From: Methylobacterium crusticola
Lineage (GTDB): Bacteria; Pseudomonadota; Alphaproteobacteria; Rhizobiales; Beijerinckiaceae
Assembly (NCBI RefSeq): GCF_003574465.1
Contig: NZ_QOWC01000008.1
Coordinates: forward strand, 19,188 to 83,187
DNA length: 64,000 nucleotides
Direction of reading: 5' to 3'
Of this stretch, positions 34,212-43,362 are shown in pieces (within the stretch, counting starts at the first letter, position 1; every line of letters starts with the position of its first letter). Both the position numbers and the translations under genes were made by a program. A model generated the notes under the pieces. It did not search any database and was not told where the DNA came from. It saw only the letters and a program-made list of their open reading frames with translations.

Positions 34212-37200
34212 TCAATGCGCCTCCTGCCAGTTCGCCGCGGCCTTGGCGTCCACGGCCAGCGGCACCCGGAGCTCCACCGCCGGGTGGGGCGCCTCCTCCA
34301 TCACGCGGGCGATGATCGGGAGCGCCCGCTCCACCTCGTCGTCGGGGGCCTCGAACACGAGCTCGTCGTGGACCTGGAGCAGCATCCGGGTCGACAGGCC
34401 GGCCGCCGCGAGCGCCCCCTCCATCCGCACCATGGCCCGGCGGATGATGTCGGCGGCGGTGCCCTGGATCGGGGCGTTGATCGCCTGGCGCTCTACCGAG
34501 GCGCGCTCCTGGGGGTTGTTCGATCGGATCTGGGGATAGTGGCAGACGCGCCCGAACAGCGTCGTGACGTAGCCCTTGTCGCGGCAGGCCCTCTTGGTGT
34601 CGTCGATGTAGGCCCGGATGCCCGGGAAGCGCTCGAAATACTGCTTGATGAAGGCCGAGGCCTCGGCGTTCGGGATGCCGAGCCGGTCGGCGAGGCCGAA
34701 GGCCGAGATGCCGTAGATGATGCCGAAGTTGATGGTCTTCGCCCGCCGCCGCAGGTCGGGGGTCATCTGCTCGAGGGACACCCCGAACATCGCCGAGGCG
34801 GTGGCGGCGTGGATGTCGATGCCGTCCGCGAAGGCCTGGCGCAGTTGCGGGATGTCGGCGATGTGGGCGAGGAGCCTGAGCTCGATCTGGCTGTAATCGG
34901 CCGAGATCAGCTTGTGGCCGGCATCCGCCACGAAGGCCTGCCGGATGCGCCGGCCCTCCTCGGTGCGGATCGGGATGTTCTGCAGGTTCGGGTCCGAGGA
35001 GGAGAGCCGCCCGGTCGTGGTGGCGGCCAGCGAGAACGAGGTGTGGACCCGGTCGGTCTCCCGGTCGGCGTGCTCCTGGAGGCTGTCGGTGTAGGTGGAT
35101 TTCAGCTTCGAGAGCTGGCGCCACTCGAGGATCTTGCGCGGCAGATCCAGGCCCTGGCCGGCCAGTTCCTCGAGCAGCGTCGCGGGCGTCGCCCACTGGC
35201 CGGACGGGGTCTTCTTGGCCCCGGGCAGGCCCATCTTGCCGAACAGGATGTCGCCGATCTGCTTGGGGGAGGAGACCGAGAACCGCTCGCCCGCCGTCTC
35301 CTGGATCTCCTCCTCGAGCCGGGCGAGCGACTGGGCGAAGTCGCCCGAGAGGCGGCTGAGCATGCCCCGGTCGACCTTGACGCCCTCGCGCTCCATCCGG
35401 GCGAGCACCGGCACCAGGGGCCGCTCCAGGGTCTCGTACACGGTGGCGCGGCGCTCGGCCGCGAGGCGCGGCTTCATCAGGCGCCACAGCCGCAGCGTCA
35501 CGTCGGCGTCCTCCGCCGCGTAGGCGGTGGCCTTGTCGAGGGCGACCCGGTCGAACGTGACCTTCTGCCGGCCCGAGCCGGCGACGTCCGAGAAGGTGAT
35601 CGGCTGGTGGCCGAGGTGCCGGCGCGCGAGCTCGTCCATGCCGTGCGAGCCCTTGCCGGCATCGAGCACGTAGGAGATCAGCATCGTGTCGTCGAAGGGC
35701 CCGACCTCGATGCCGTGGCGCGCGAGCACGAGCCAGTCGTACTTCATGTTCTGCCCGACCTTCAGCACGGCCGGGTTCTCGAGCAGGGGCTTGAGGCGCG
35801 CCTTCACGGCCTCCCAGGGCAGCTGGCCGGGCAGCAGCCCCTCGCCGAACAGGTCCTCGCCGCCGCGGTGGCTGAGGGGGATGTAGGCGGCCCGCCCGGG
35901 CCTCGTGGCGAGGGAGACGCCGACGAGGTCGGCCTTGTTGGCGTCGAGCGCCGTGGTCTCGGTGTCGACCGCGACGATGCCGGCCTCGACCGCCTCGGCG
36001 ATCCAGGCCTCCAGGCCCTCGAGCGTCGTCACGGTCTCGTAGGCGGCGGTGTCGAAGGGCTTGACCGACTCGGCCGCCCGCGCGGTCACGAGCGTCGTCG
36101 GCGTCGCCTCCGCGGGTCCCCGGGGCTTGGCGGGGGTGTCCGGCAGGTCGAGGTCGGCGAAGGGATCGACCTCCGCCGGCGCGGCCGGGGCGGCGTCCGC
36201 CTCGTCGCCGAAGAACGGCGTCACGTCGCTGCCGCCCTTCGGGTTGGTGAAGCCCGTGGCGGCGCCCGCAGGCAGGAGGGCCGGATCGGGCCTCACCGCC
36301 TCGGGGTCGACGTCGAGCATCGAGGCGATGCGCCGCGTCAGCGTGTTGAACTCCATCGCCTTCAGGAAGCCGACGAGGCGCTGCGGGTCGGGCCGGGGCA
36401 GCCCGAGCGCGTCGAGGGGGACCGGCACCGGCACGGCCTCGTCGAGGGCCACGAGGCGGCGCGACAGCCGGGCCTGGTCGAGGTTGGCGAGCAGCGTCTC
36501 GCGGCGCTTGGGCTGCTTGATCTCGGCGGCCCGCTCGAGGAGCGCCTCCAGGCCGCCGAACTCCTTGAGCAGGGCGGCCGCGGTCTTGAGGCCGATGCCG
36601 GGCACGCCCGGCACGTTGTCGGAGGTGTCGCCGATCAGCGCCAGGGCGTCGCCGATCTGCTCGGGCCCGAGGCCCTCCCAGCGCTCCACGATGGCGGCCC
36701 GGTCGAGGTTGCGCTCCGGCCGGTAGCCCGGCTTGCCCTTCTGGCCCGACTCGAAGTCGTAGAACCGCACGAGGTCGCCCACGAGCTGCATCAGGTCCTT
36801 GTCGGAGGAGACGATGATCACGCCCGCCCCCCGCGCCTCGGCCTGGCGGGAATAAGTCGCGATCAGGTCGTCGGCCTCGTAGCGCACGAGCTCGATCGGC
36901 TGGAGGCCGAAGGCCCGCACGGCGTCGCGCATCAGCGGCATCTGGCGCTTGAGGTCGTCGGGCGCGTCGGGCCGGTGGCCCTTGTAGTCCGGGAAGATCT
37001 CCTTGCGGAACGAGCCCTCGGACTTGTCGAACACGATGGCGAGGTGCGTCGGGCGCACGCCGGCCGCGCCCTCCTGCACGAACTGGGCGATCTTGGCGCA
37101 GAACAGCCGCACCGCGCCGGTCGGCAGGCCGTCGGAGGGCCGGAAATTGTAGCGCTCGGGCTGGTTGATCGACTGGAAGTAGGCCCGGAAGATGAAGGAC

Positions 37201-37271
37201 GACCCGTCGACGAGCAGCACCTGGTCGCCAGGGCCGACGGGCTTCCTCTCGGGGGCAGGCTCGGTGGTCAT
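34212..37271 (-). CDS. polA: DNA polymerase I
   Basis: The 1019-residue protein has all three activities: a 5'-3' nuclease (QVLLVDGSSFIFRAYFQS), a 3'-5' exonuclease with intact acidic residues (IVAVDTETTALDANKADL) and a polymerase with motif A DYSQIELRLLAHIA, motif B RRRAKTINFGIIYG and motif C LLQVHDELVFE. A Pro/Ala-rich linker near residues 335-400 separates the nuclease from the exonuclease domain. Start at 37271 gives MTTEPAPERKPV; the upstream in-frame start at 37316 adds a basic leader. Confidence 0.97.
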   Translation of the reverse strand: MTTEPAPERKPVGPGDQVLLVDGSSFIFRAYFQSINQPERYNFRPSDGLPTGAVRLFCAKIAQFVQEGAAGVRPTHLAIVFDKSEGSFRKEIFPDYKGHRPDAPDDLKRQMPLMRDAVRAFGLQPIELVRYEADDLIATYSRQAEARGAGVIIVSSDKDLMQLVGDLVRFYDFESGQKGKPGYRPERNLDRAAIVERWEGLGPEQIGDALALIGDTSDNVPGVPGIGLKTAAALLKEFGGLEALLERAAEIKQPKRRETLLANLDQARLSRRLVALDEAVPVPVPLDALGLPRPDPQRLVGFLKAMEFNTLTRRIASMLDVDPEAVRPDPALLPAGAATGFTNPKGGSDVTPFFGDEADAAPAAPAEVDPFADLDLPDTPAKPRGPAEATPTTLVTARAAESVKPFDTAAYETVTTLEGLEAWIAEAVEAGIVAVDTETTALDANKADLVGVSLATRPGRAAYIPLSHRGGEDLFGEGLLPGQLPWEAVKARLKPLLENPAVLKVGQNMKYDWLVLARHGIEVGPFDDTMLISYVLDAGKGSHGMDELARRHLGHQPITFSDVAGSGRQKVTFDRVALDKATAYAAEDADVTLRLWRLMKPRLAAERRATVYETLERPLVPVLARMEREGVKVDRGMLSRLSGDFAQSLARLEEEIQETAGERFSVSSPKQIGDILFGKMGLPGAKKTPSGQWATPATLLEELAGQGLDLPRKILEWRQLSKLKSTYTDSLQEHADRETDRVHTSFSLAATTTGRLSSSDPNLQNIPIRTEEGRRIRQAFVADAGHKLISADYSQIELRLLAHIADIPQLRQAFADGIDIHAATASAMFGVSLEQMTPDLRRRAKTINFGIIYGISAFGLADRLGIPNAEASAFIKQYFERFPGIRAYIDDTKRACRDKGYVTTLFGRVCHYPQIRSNNPQERASVERQAINAPIQGTAADIIRRAMVRMEGALAAAGLSTRMLLQVHDELVFEAPDDEVERALPIIARVMEEAPHPAVELRVPLAVDAKAAANWQEAH

Positions 37272-37652
37272 GCGGGATGTCTGCTTCCTGCGTCGTGCTG
37301 GTGCCCATACGGGCACGAGACCCGTGCGGGCGCGGTCCCGCGGTCCTGATCCCAGGTCTTAGTGCCTGAATCGGCCGAGGCAAACCGCGCCCCGCCCGGT
37401 GCCCCCGGCGATCGGGCCGGGCGGCGCGGAAGCGCGACGGGGCTCCCGGCGCGCCCGACGGGCGCGCCCCGCGCCCCGGTGTGCTCCCGGCACACCAGGG
37501 CGGCGCGAAAGCGCCGGAAGACCGCCGCGGAAGCTTGACTTGCCGGCGCCGGCGGCCTCGTCTCGGCGGGAGTAACTGTCAGCGACCGGGCACGGCCGCC
37601 GCTCCCCGGGCGGAGGGCCCGTCCCCGCGTCCGCCATGGTTCAGGGCCGCAC
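37272..37652. other. Divergent intergenic region between polA and an exported-protein gene
   Basis: No gene is supported. CGGCGC-GAAA-GCGCCG at 37501-37516 is a small perfect hairpin with a GAAA tetraloop. TTGACT at 37535-37540 resembles a -35 box for the plus-strand operon, but no convincing -10 box is found at the right distance. Confidence 0.45.
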
Positions 37653-38126
37653 ATGCGCAAGACACTCCTCCTCGCCTCCCTCCTCGCCGGGCTCGCGGCC
37701 GCAGCCGCCCTGTCGCCGGCGCTCGCCCGCTCGGCCCGCCAGGAGATCTCGCCGGCCGAGGAGCGCGAGTTCCCCTTCGACGCGCAGATCCCGGGCTGCC
37801 AGGATGCCGGGGTGCTCGAGAAGGTCACCTACCAGTTCGCCGAGAAGGAGGCGAAGTTCTGGAACTCCACGCTGACGATCGTGGCCTACGACGGCATCGA
37901 GCGCACGGCGTGGCGGCCCTGGGGCCTCGACTTCTACCCGCGCCGGTTCTGCACCGCCGTGGCCACCACCTCGGACGGCGTGCGCCGGCGGGTCGACTAC
38001 TCGGTGCGCGAGAGCCTCGGCATCATCGGGGCGACCTGGGGCGTCGAGTTCTGCGTCCACGGCCTCGACCGCAACCTCGCCTACGCGTACGCCTCGGCGA
38101 GCTCCTGCCGCGAGGCCCGGCCCTGA
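37653..38126 (+). CDS. Exported protein of unknown function
   Basis: The 157-residue protein has a clear signal peptide (MRKTLLLASLLAGLAAAAAL, cleavage after ALA near residue 25). The mature part has four cysteines (in PGCQDAG, RRFCTAV, EFCVHGL and SSCREA), suggesting two disulfides in the periplasm. No domain is recognised; similar small secreted proteins occur in Rhizobiales. Its stop overlaps the start of the RNase T2 gene, so the two may be coupled. Confidence 0.75.
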   Translation: MRKTLLLASLLAGLAAAAALSPALARSARQEISPAEEREFPFDAQIPGCQDAGVLEKVTYQFAEKEAKFWNSTLTIVAYDGIERTAWRPWGLDFYPRRFCTAVATTSDGVRRRVDYSVRESLGIIGATWGVEFCVHGLDRNLAYAYASASSCREARP

Positions 38127-38782
38127 TCGGGCGCCGCGCCCGGGCGCTCCTCGCCGCCGGCCTCGCCCTGGCGGGCCAGGCGGCCGCCGCGCAGGAGCGC
38201 GGGGGCGAGCCCGGCCGCTTCGACTTCTACGTCCTCGCCCTGTCGTGGTCGCCGGCCTACTGCGCGCTCACCGGCGAGCGGCGCAACGACCGCCAGTGCG
38301 AGGCCGGGCGCGGCCTCGGCTTCGTGGTGCACGGCCTCTGGCCGCAATACGACCGGGGCTACCCGAGCGAGTGCGGCGCCTTCCCGCGCGCGCCGAGCCG
38401 TCCCGCCCTGGAGGAGGCCGACGGCGTCTTCCCGTCGGAGGGCCTCGCCCGCTACGAGTGGCGCCGGCACGGCACCTGCTCGGGCCTCGACCCCGCCGGC
38501 TACTTCCGGGCGGCCCGCCGCGCCCGCGACGCCGTGACGATCCCGGCGGCCCTCGCCCGGCCCGACCGCGACCAGCGCGCCGCCCCGATCGAGATCGCCC
38601 GCCAGTTCGTCGCCAGCAATCCGGGCCTGCGCCCCGACATGATGGCGGTGACGTGCCGCTCCGGGCAGCTCGAGGAGGTACGGATCTGCTTCGCCCGGGA
38701 CCTGCGCGGCTTCACGCCCTGCCCCGAGGTGGCGCGGCAGAACTGCCGGGCCGGCGAGGTCACGGTGGGGGCCGCGCGCTGA
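38123..38782 (+). CDS. Secreted ribonuclease T2 (apparent CTG start)
   Basis: The two catalytic blocks of RNase T2 are present: FVVHGLWPQY (His70) and YEWRRHGTCS (Glu112, His116), with six or more cysteines in the mature part. A signal peptide follows the start (RRARALLAAGLALAGQAAAAQ). No ATG, GTG or TTG fits before it in this frame. CTG at 38123 overlaps the upstream TGA (CTGA) and has GAGG six bases ahead, so a CTG start with translational coupling is proposed. The enzyme cuts RNA in the periplasm or outside. Confidence 0.88.
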   Translation: MIGRRARALLAAGLALAGQAAAAQERGGEPGRFDFYVLALSWSPAYCALTGERRNDRQCEAGRGLGFVVHGLWPQYDRGYPSECGAFPRAPSRPALEEADGVFPSEGLARYEWRRHGTCSGLDPAGYFRAARRARDAVTIPAALARPDRDQRAAPIEIARQFVASNPGLRPDMMAVTCRSGQLEEVRICFARDLRGFTPCPEVARQNCRAGEVTVGAAR

Positions 38783-38789
38783 CGCCGCC

Positions 38790-39635
38790 ATGAACTACCG
38801 CCACGCCTTCCACGCCGGCAACCACGCCGACGTGCTCAAGCACCTCGTCCTCGCCCGGGTGCTCGCCCATCTCCGGCGCAAGACCACCCCGTTCCGGGCG
38901 ATCGACACCCATGCGGGCCTCGGCTTCTACGACCTCGCGGGCGAGGAGGCCGGGCGCACGGGCGAGTGGCGCGCGGGCTGGGGCCGCCTCGGGCCGCCCT
39001 TCGCGGACGCCGTCGAGGCGGTGCTCGCGCCCTACCGCGACGCGGTCGCGGCCGTGCGGGCGCGACACGGGCCGGAGGTCTACCCGGGCTCGCCGGCCCT
39101 GATCCGCGAGTTCCTGCGGCCGGGCGACCAGGGCGTGTTCGTGGAACTGCACCCGGCGGACGGCGCGGTCCTGCGCGAGCGCTACAACCGCGATCCCCGC
39201 ACCAAGGTGCTCGACCTCGACGGCTGGACCGCCCTCCCGGCCCTCATCCCCCCGAAGGAGCGCCGGGGCCTCGTGCTGATCGACCCGCCCTACGAGGTGC
39301 CGGGCGAGATCGAGCGCCTCGGGCGCGGCCTCCTGAAGGCCGTCGCGAAGTGGCCGACCGGCACCTACCTCGCCTGGTACCCGATCAAGGACGCGGGCGC
39401 GGTCGACCGCCTGGCGGCCGGCCTCGACGCCGCCCTCCCCCGCCCGGCCCTGCGCCTCGACCTCCTGGTGGAGCGGCCCGACGGGGCGCGCCTCGCCGGC
39501 AGCGGAATGATCGTGGTCAACCCGCCCTGGACCCTGCGCGAGGAGGCGGACCTCGTCCTCCCGGCCCTCGCCGAACGCCTGGCGCTCGCCGATTACGGGG
39601 CGTTCCGCTGCGCCCCGATCGGGCCGGAGGCCTGA
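38790..39635 (+). CDS. rlmJ: 23S rRNA (adenine(2030)-N(6))-methyltransferase RlmJ
   Basis: The 281-residue protein starts with the RlmJ signature MNYRHAFHAGNHADVLKH and carries DTHAGLGFYDL for SAM binding and the catalytic N6-adenine motif LIDPPYE. It methylates A2030 in 23S rRNA. It begins seven bases after the RNase T2 gene, completing a three-gene plus-strand operon. Its stop codon is inside the long hairpin that follows. Confidence 0.95.
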   Translation: MNYRHAFHAGNHADVLKHLVLARVLAHLRRKTTPFRAIDTHAGLGFYDLAGEEAGRTGEWRAGWGRLGPPFADAVEAVLAPYRDAVAAVRARHGPEVYPGSPALIREFLRPGDQGVFVELHPADGAVLRERYNRDPRTKVLDLDGWTALPALIPPKERRGLVLIDPPYEVPGEIERLGRGLLKAVAKWPTGTYLAWYPIKDAGAVDRLAAGLDAALPRPALRLDLLVERPDGARLAGSGMIVVNPPWTLREEADLVLPALAERLALADYGAFRCAPIGPEA

Positions 39636-39657
39636 GGGCGCCGCCCTCAGGCCTCCG
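39625..39657. terminator. 14-bp bidirectional terminator hairpin
   Basis: CGGAGGCCTGAGGG (39625-39638) pairs perfectly with CCCTCAGGCCTCCG (39644-39657) around five bases. It lies between the convergent rlmJ and FAD oxidase genes and includes the rlmJ TGA. No T-run. Confidence 0.7.
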
Positions 39658-39672
39658 GGCGGGCACCGCCCC

Positions 39673-41106
39673 TCAGGCCGCGACGCGCCCGTCGAGGGGG
39701 AAGACCTTGGCGGGGTTCATGAGCCAGCCCGGGTCGAACACCGCCCGCACCCGCATCTGCTGGTGCAGGTCGGCCGGCGCGTACTGGTAGCTCATCAGGT
39801 CGCGCTTCTCGATGCCGACGCCGTGCTCGCCCGTGAGGCAGCCGCCGACCTCGACGCAGAGCTTCAGCATCTCCTCGCCGGCGGCCTCCGCCTTCTCCAT
39901 CTCGCCCGGCTTGTTGATGTCGAACAGGATCAGGGGGTGGAGGTTGCCGTCGCCGGCGTGGAAGACGTTGGCGCAGCGCAGGCCGTAGGCCGCCGTGATG
40001 GCGCCGATGCGCTCGAGCACGGGGGCGAGCTGCCCGGTCGGGATGGTGCCGTCCATGCAGATGTAGTCCGAGATCCGCCCGGTGGCCCCGAAGGCCGACT
40101 TGCGGCCCTTCCAGATCGCCGCGCTCTCGGCCTCGGATTGCGACACCTTCAGGCTCGTCGGCGCGAACGGCCGCGCGATCTCGACGATGCGGGCCAGCAT
40201 GGCGTCGCATTCCTGCGGGCTGCCCTCGACCTCGATGATCAGCATCGCCTCGGCGTCGAGGGGATAGCCCGCGTGCGCGAAGGCCTCGCAGATCGCGATC
40301 GCCTCGCGGTCCATGTACTCGATCGCCACCGGGATGATGCCGGCGCCGATGATCGCCGCCGTGCAGGCGCCGGCGGCCTCGACCGAGCCGAAGCCCATCA
40401 GCGCCGGCCGCGCGCCCTCGGCGGCCCGCAGGATCCGCACCGTCGCCTCGGTGACGACGCCGAGCTGGCCCTCGGAGCCGCAGATCAGCCCGAGCAGGTC
40501 GTAGCCCGCGGCATCCAGGTGGTCGCCGCCGATCTCCACCACGGTGCCGTCGATCAGGACGAGCGTGACACCCATCAGGTTGTTGGTGGTGACCCCGTAC
40601 TTGAGGCAGTGGGCGCCCCCGGAATTCATCGCGATGTTGCCCGCGATGGTGCAGGCGAGCTGGCTCGACGGGTCGGGCGCGTAGAAGAAGCCCTCGTGCG
40701 CCACCGCCCCGCTGATCGCCAGGTTGGTGATGCCGGACTGCACCCGGGCGGTGCGGTTGGCGAAGTCGAGGGCGAGCACCTGGTTCATCTTGGCGACGCC
40801 GAGGATGACCGCGTCCTCCTGCGCGATGGCGCCGCCGGCGAGCGAGGTGCCGGCGCCCCGCGGCACGACCCGGACGCCGTTCTCGTGGCAGTAGCGCAGG
40901 ACCGCCGAGACCTCGGCGGTCGTCGAGGGCAGCACCACGGCGAGGGGCATCCGGCGGTAGGCGGTGAGGCCGTCGGTCTCGAACGCCCGTCGCTCGTCCT
41001 CGCTCGTTACCAGGGCCTCGGGCGCGACGAGGCCCCGGAGCCCCGCCACGATCGCGTCCCGGCGGGCCAGGATCGCGGGGTCCGGAGACGGGAAGGCGAT
41101 CGCCAT
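39673..41106 (-). CDS. glcD: FAD-linked oxidase, GlcD / D-lactate dehydrogenase type
   Basis: The 477-residue protein is a PCMH-type FAD protein: VRVVPRGAGTSLAGGAI for pyrophosphate binding, then SGGAHCLKYGVTTNNLMG and GSEGQLGVVTEATVRI. The C-terminal cap contains NVFHAGDGNLHPLILFD and LTGEHGVGIEKRD, the wording of glycolate oxidase subunit GlcD. It oxidises a 2-hydroxy acid. glcE and glcF are not adjacent, so D-lactate or another hydroxy acid is also possible. ATG at 41106 is preceded by GAGGA. Confidence 0.9.
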   Translation of the reverse strand: MAIAFPSPDPAILARRDAIVAGLRGLVAPEALVTSEDERRAFETDGLTAYRRMPLAVVLPSTTAEVSAVLRYCHENGVRVVPRGAGTSLAGGAIAQEDAVILGVAKMNQVLALDFANRTARVQSGITNLAISGAVAHEGFFYAPDPSSQLACTIAGNIAMNSGGAHCLKYGVTTNNLMGVTLVLIDGTVVEIGGDHLDAAGYDLLGLICGSEGQLGVVTEATVRILRAAEGARPALMGFGSVEAAGACTAAIIGAGIIPVAIEYMDREAIAICEAFAHAGYPLDAEAMLIIEVEGSPQECDAMLARIVEIARPFAPTSLKVSQSEAESAAIWKGRKSAFGATGRISDYICMDGTIPTGQLAPVLERIGAITAAYGLRCANVFHAGDGNLHPLILFDINKPGEMEKAEAAGEEMLKLCVEVGGCLTGEHGVGIEKRDLMSYQYAPADLHQQMRVRAVFDPGWLMNPAKVFPLDGRVAA

Positions 41107-41384
41107 GGCGTTTCCTCGAAGGCTCGGGAGCGCTCCGGGCGGGCGCACCGCCGGGGAGGCTCCCGCTCGTGTCGGGTCTCCGGTCGGCTATATCCGAGCC
41201 GGCCCGGGGATGCACGCGCCCGCCGGCACCCTCCTGCACCTTGGTCCGATTGCGTGGAGGGGCCGGCAGAGCTTCTTTTCGCCGCACGTGCCGGGCCGGG
41301 TTCGTCGGCGTTTTTCAATTTACCAGTTCTAAAGCTGAACCATATCGAAACAGGCCCTCGAACGAGGCCTCAGGAGGGAACCTC

Positions 41385-41741
41385 ATGCGTCAGCTCATCC
41401 TCGGTGCCGCCTTCGCGGCGCTCATGCCCCTCGCCGCCCAGGCCCAGGACGCCGCGGCGGGCGAGAAGGTCTTCGCGCCGTGCAAGGCCTGCCACGCCTT
41501 CGGGAAGAACGGCGTCGGCCCGGACCTCAAGGGCGTCATCGGCCGCAAGGCCGGCACCCACGAAGCCTACAACTACTCGGCCGCCATGAAGAATTCCGGC
41601 CTGACCTGGGACGAGGCGACCTTCAAGGACTACATCCACGACCCCAAGGCCAAGGTGCAGGGCACCAAGATGATCTTCGCGGGCATCAAGGACGACAAGA
41701 AGGTGGCCGACCTCATCGCCTACCTCGAGACGCAGAAGTAG
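41385..41741 (+). CDS. Class I cytochrome c (c2/c550-like)
   Basis: The 118-residue protein has a signal peptide (MRQLILGAAFAALMPLAAQAQ), one haem-binding CKACH (Cys33, Cys36, His37) and the distal ligand Met96 in GTKMIFAGI. It is a soluble periplasmic electron carrier. AGGAGG six to seven bases before ATG sets the start. An AT-rich stretch at about 41310-41350 (TTTACC near 41320, CATATC near 41341) is the probable promoter. A strong terminator follows. Confidence 0.95.
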   Translation: MRQLILGAAFAALMPLAAQAQDAAAGEKVFAPCKACHAFGKNGVGPDLKGVIGRKAGTHEAYNYSAAMKNSGLTWDEATFKDYIHDPKAKVQGTKMIFAGIKDDKKVADLIAYLETQK

Positions 41742-41763
41742 GCGCGCGGCCGTCCCCGGTCCT

Positions 41764-41794
41764 GGGGCCCCCGGCGCGCGGCGCCGGGGGCCCC
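41764..41794 (+). terminator. Terminator of the cytochrome c gene
   Basis: GGGGCCCCCGGCGC (41764-41777) and GCGCCGGGGGCCCC (41781-41794) form a perfect 14-base stem with a three-base loop, followed by TCGTGTTTCT. Confidence 0.85.
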
Positions 41795-41938
41795 TCGTGT
41801 TTCTGGCGGGGCCAGCCGGCCGGCCGGGCGCGGCGCCGGAGCGTCTTCTCGACGAAGCGGATGCCGGTTCGTCGCGCAGACCGCGGCGAGGTCAGGAACC
41901 TGGAGCGGCGCCCGGGCGCAGCGTGACCGGGTGCCGCC

Positions 41939-43249
41939 CTAGGCGCCCGCCTGCCGGCCGGGCGCGGCCGGCTGTCCGCTCTCGCCGAGCCGGACGAGGC
42001 GCAGCGCCGTGATGCGGTTGCGGCTCTTGCGCAGCACCAGGAAGCGGAAGCCGTGGAAGTGGAAGGCCTGGCCCGCATCCGGGATCGCCCTGGCCTCGTG
42101 GATCACCAGGCCGGCGACGGTCGTGGCCTCGCCGTCCGGCAGGCTCCAGTCCATGGCGCGGTTGAGGTCGCGGATCGGCACCGCGCCGTCCACCGTGACC
42201 GAGCCGTCGCCCTGCGGCCGCACGCCCTGGACCGCGACGTCGTGCTCGTCCGAGATGTCGCCGACGATCTCCTCCAGGATGTCCTCCAGGGTGACGAGGC
42301 CCATCACCTCGCCGTACTCGTCCACCACCAGGGCGAAGTGCGTCTTCCTGGTCAGGAACGCCTTGAGCTGGTCGCGCAGGGAGGTGGTGTCGGGCACGAA
42401 CCAGCTCTCGAGGGCGATCGCCTCGATGGTGAGCTGGCCCGGGTCGCCCCCGACCGCGTCGAGGGCGCGCAGCAGGTCCTTGGCGTGCAGCACGCCGACG
42501 ATGTTCTCGGGCGAGCCGCGCCAGAGCGGCAGGCGGGTGTAGGGCGAGGCCAGCACCTCGCGCACGATCGCCTCCGGGGCGAGGTCCGCGTCGATGGCGC
42601 GCATCTTGGTGCGGTGGACCATCACCTCCGAGACGGTGAGCTCGGTCAGGTCGAGCAGGCCCCCCAGCATGTCGCGCTCGGCCTTGGCGACGCCGCCCTC
42701 CCGCTGCAGCAGCGCCATCTGGTCGCGGATCTCCTCCCGGGGCGTGAGCGCGGAGGGCGCCTCGGCGAGGCGGACGCCGACGCGGCGCAGCACCTCCCGC
42801 ACGGCCCGCTCGGCGAGGAGCGCCGGGGGCCCGAGCAGGGCCGTCGCCACGAGGGCGGGCCGCGCCGCCAGGAGCGCGGCCCGCTCCGGGGCGGCGAGCG
42901 CGAGCGTCCGCGGCACCACCTCGGCGAGCCCGACCAGGACGGGAAGCAGCGCCAGGGCGGAGAGCACGCCCGCCTTGCCGAACAGGGTCGCGAGCACGCC
43001 CGTGGTGAACACCGCGGCCCCGGCCATCACGAGGGTGCGGCCGAGCAGCATCGCGCCGAGGAAGCGCTCGCGGGCGGCCAGGATGCGGTTGACCAGGCGG
43101 GCGCGGACGTCCCCGGCATCCTCCAGCGCCGCGAGGCGGGCCCGCGAGGCCGCGGTGAGCGCGGTCTCGGTGCCGGCGAAGAACGCCGACAGCACCAGCG
43201 CGATCGCCACGATGCCGGCCGAGAGCCAGAGGTCCTGTGTCGTATCCAT
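41939..43249 (-). CDS. CNNM/CorC-type membrane protein (HlyC/CorC family)
   Basis: The 436-residue protein has an N-terminal DUF21 membrane domain (VALVLSAFFAGTETALTAASR-like helices, starting near residue 14). Two CBS domains follow (VSEVMVHRTKMRAID, then THFALVVDEYGEVMGLVTLEDILEEIVGDI), and the CorC_HlyC C-domain has AFHFHGFRFLVL. These proteins are linked to magnesium and cobalt export or homeostasis rather than haemolysis. It lies downstream of aroK-aroB on the same strand but is separated by two hairpins. Confidence 0.92.
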   Translation of the reverse strand: MDTTQDLWLSAGIVAIALVLSAFFAGTETALTAASRARLAALEDAGDVRARLVNRILAARERFLGAMLLGRTLVMAGAAVFTTGVLATLFGKAGVLSALALLPVLVGLAEVVPRTLALAAPERAALLAARPALVATALLGPPALLAERAVREVLRRVGVRLAEAPSALTPREEIRDQMALLQREGGVAKAERDMLGGLLDLTELTVSEVMVHRTKMRAIDADLAPEAIVREVLASPYTRLPLWRGSPENIVGVLHAKDLLRALDAVGGDPGQLTIEAIALESWFVPDTTSLRDQLKAFLTRKTHFALVVDEYGEVMGLVTLEDILEEIVGDISDEHDVAVQGVRPQGDGSVTVDGAVPIRDLNRAMDWSLPDGEATTVAGLVIHEARAIPDAGQAFHFHGFRFLVLRKSRNRITALRLVRLGESGQPAAPGRQAGA

Positions 43250-43283
43250 GCGCCTCGCGCCACCCGGGAGGCCGCGGCCTCGG

Positions 43284-43356
43284 CGGGAGGGCTCGCCGGC
43301 AGCCCTCCCGGCTCACGTCTCACGAAAAAACCCGCCCCCGGGACCTGCGCCGCGGG
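43284..43356 (-). terminator. Two hairpins, one with a T-run, after aroB
   Basis: Reading the minus strand, CCCGC (43356-43352) can pair with GCGGG (43335-43331), directly followed by TTTTTT (43330-43325), an intrinsic terminator form rare in this window. Further on, CGGGAGGGCT/AGCCCTCCCG (43284-43293 with 43301-43310) makes a second ten-base stem. Confidence 0.6.
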
Positions 43357-43362
43357 ACCCCC

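Noticed and set aside
34215..37349. A 1044-residue plus-strand frame
   Set aside because: Antisense shadow of polA caused by high G+C; composition is Arg/Gly/Glu/His-rich without domains.
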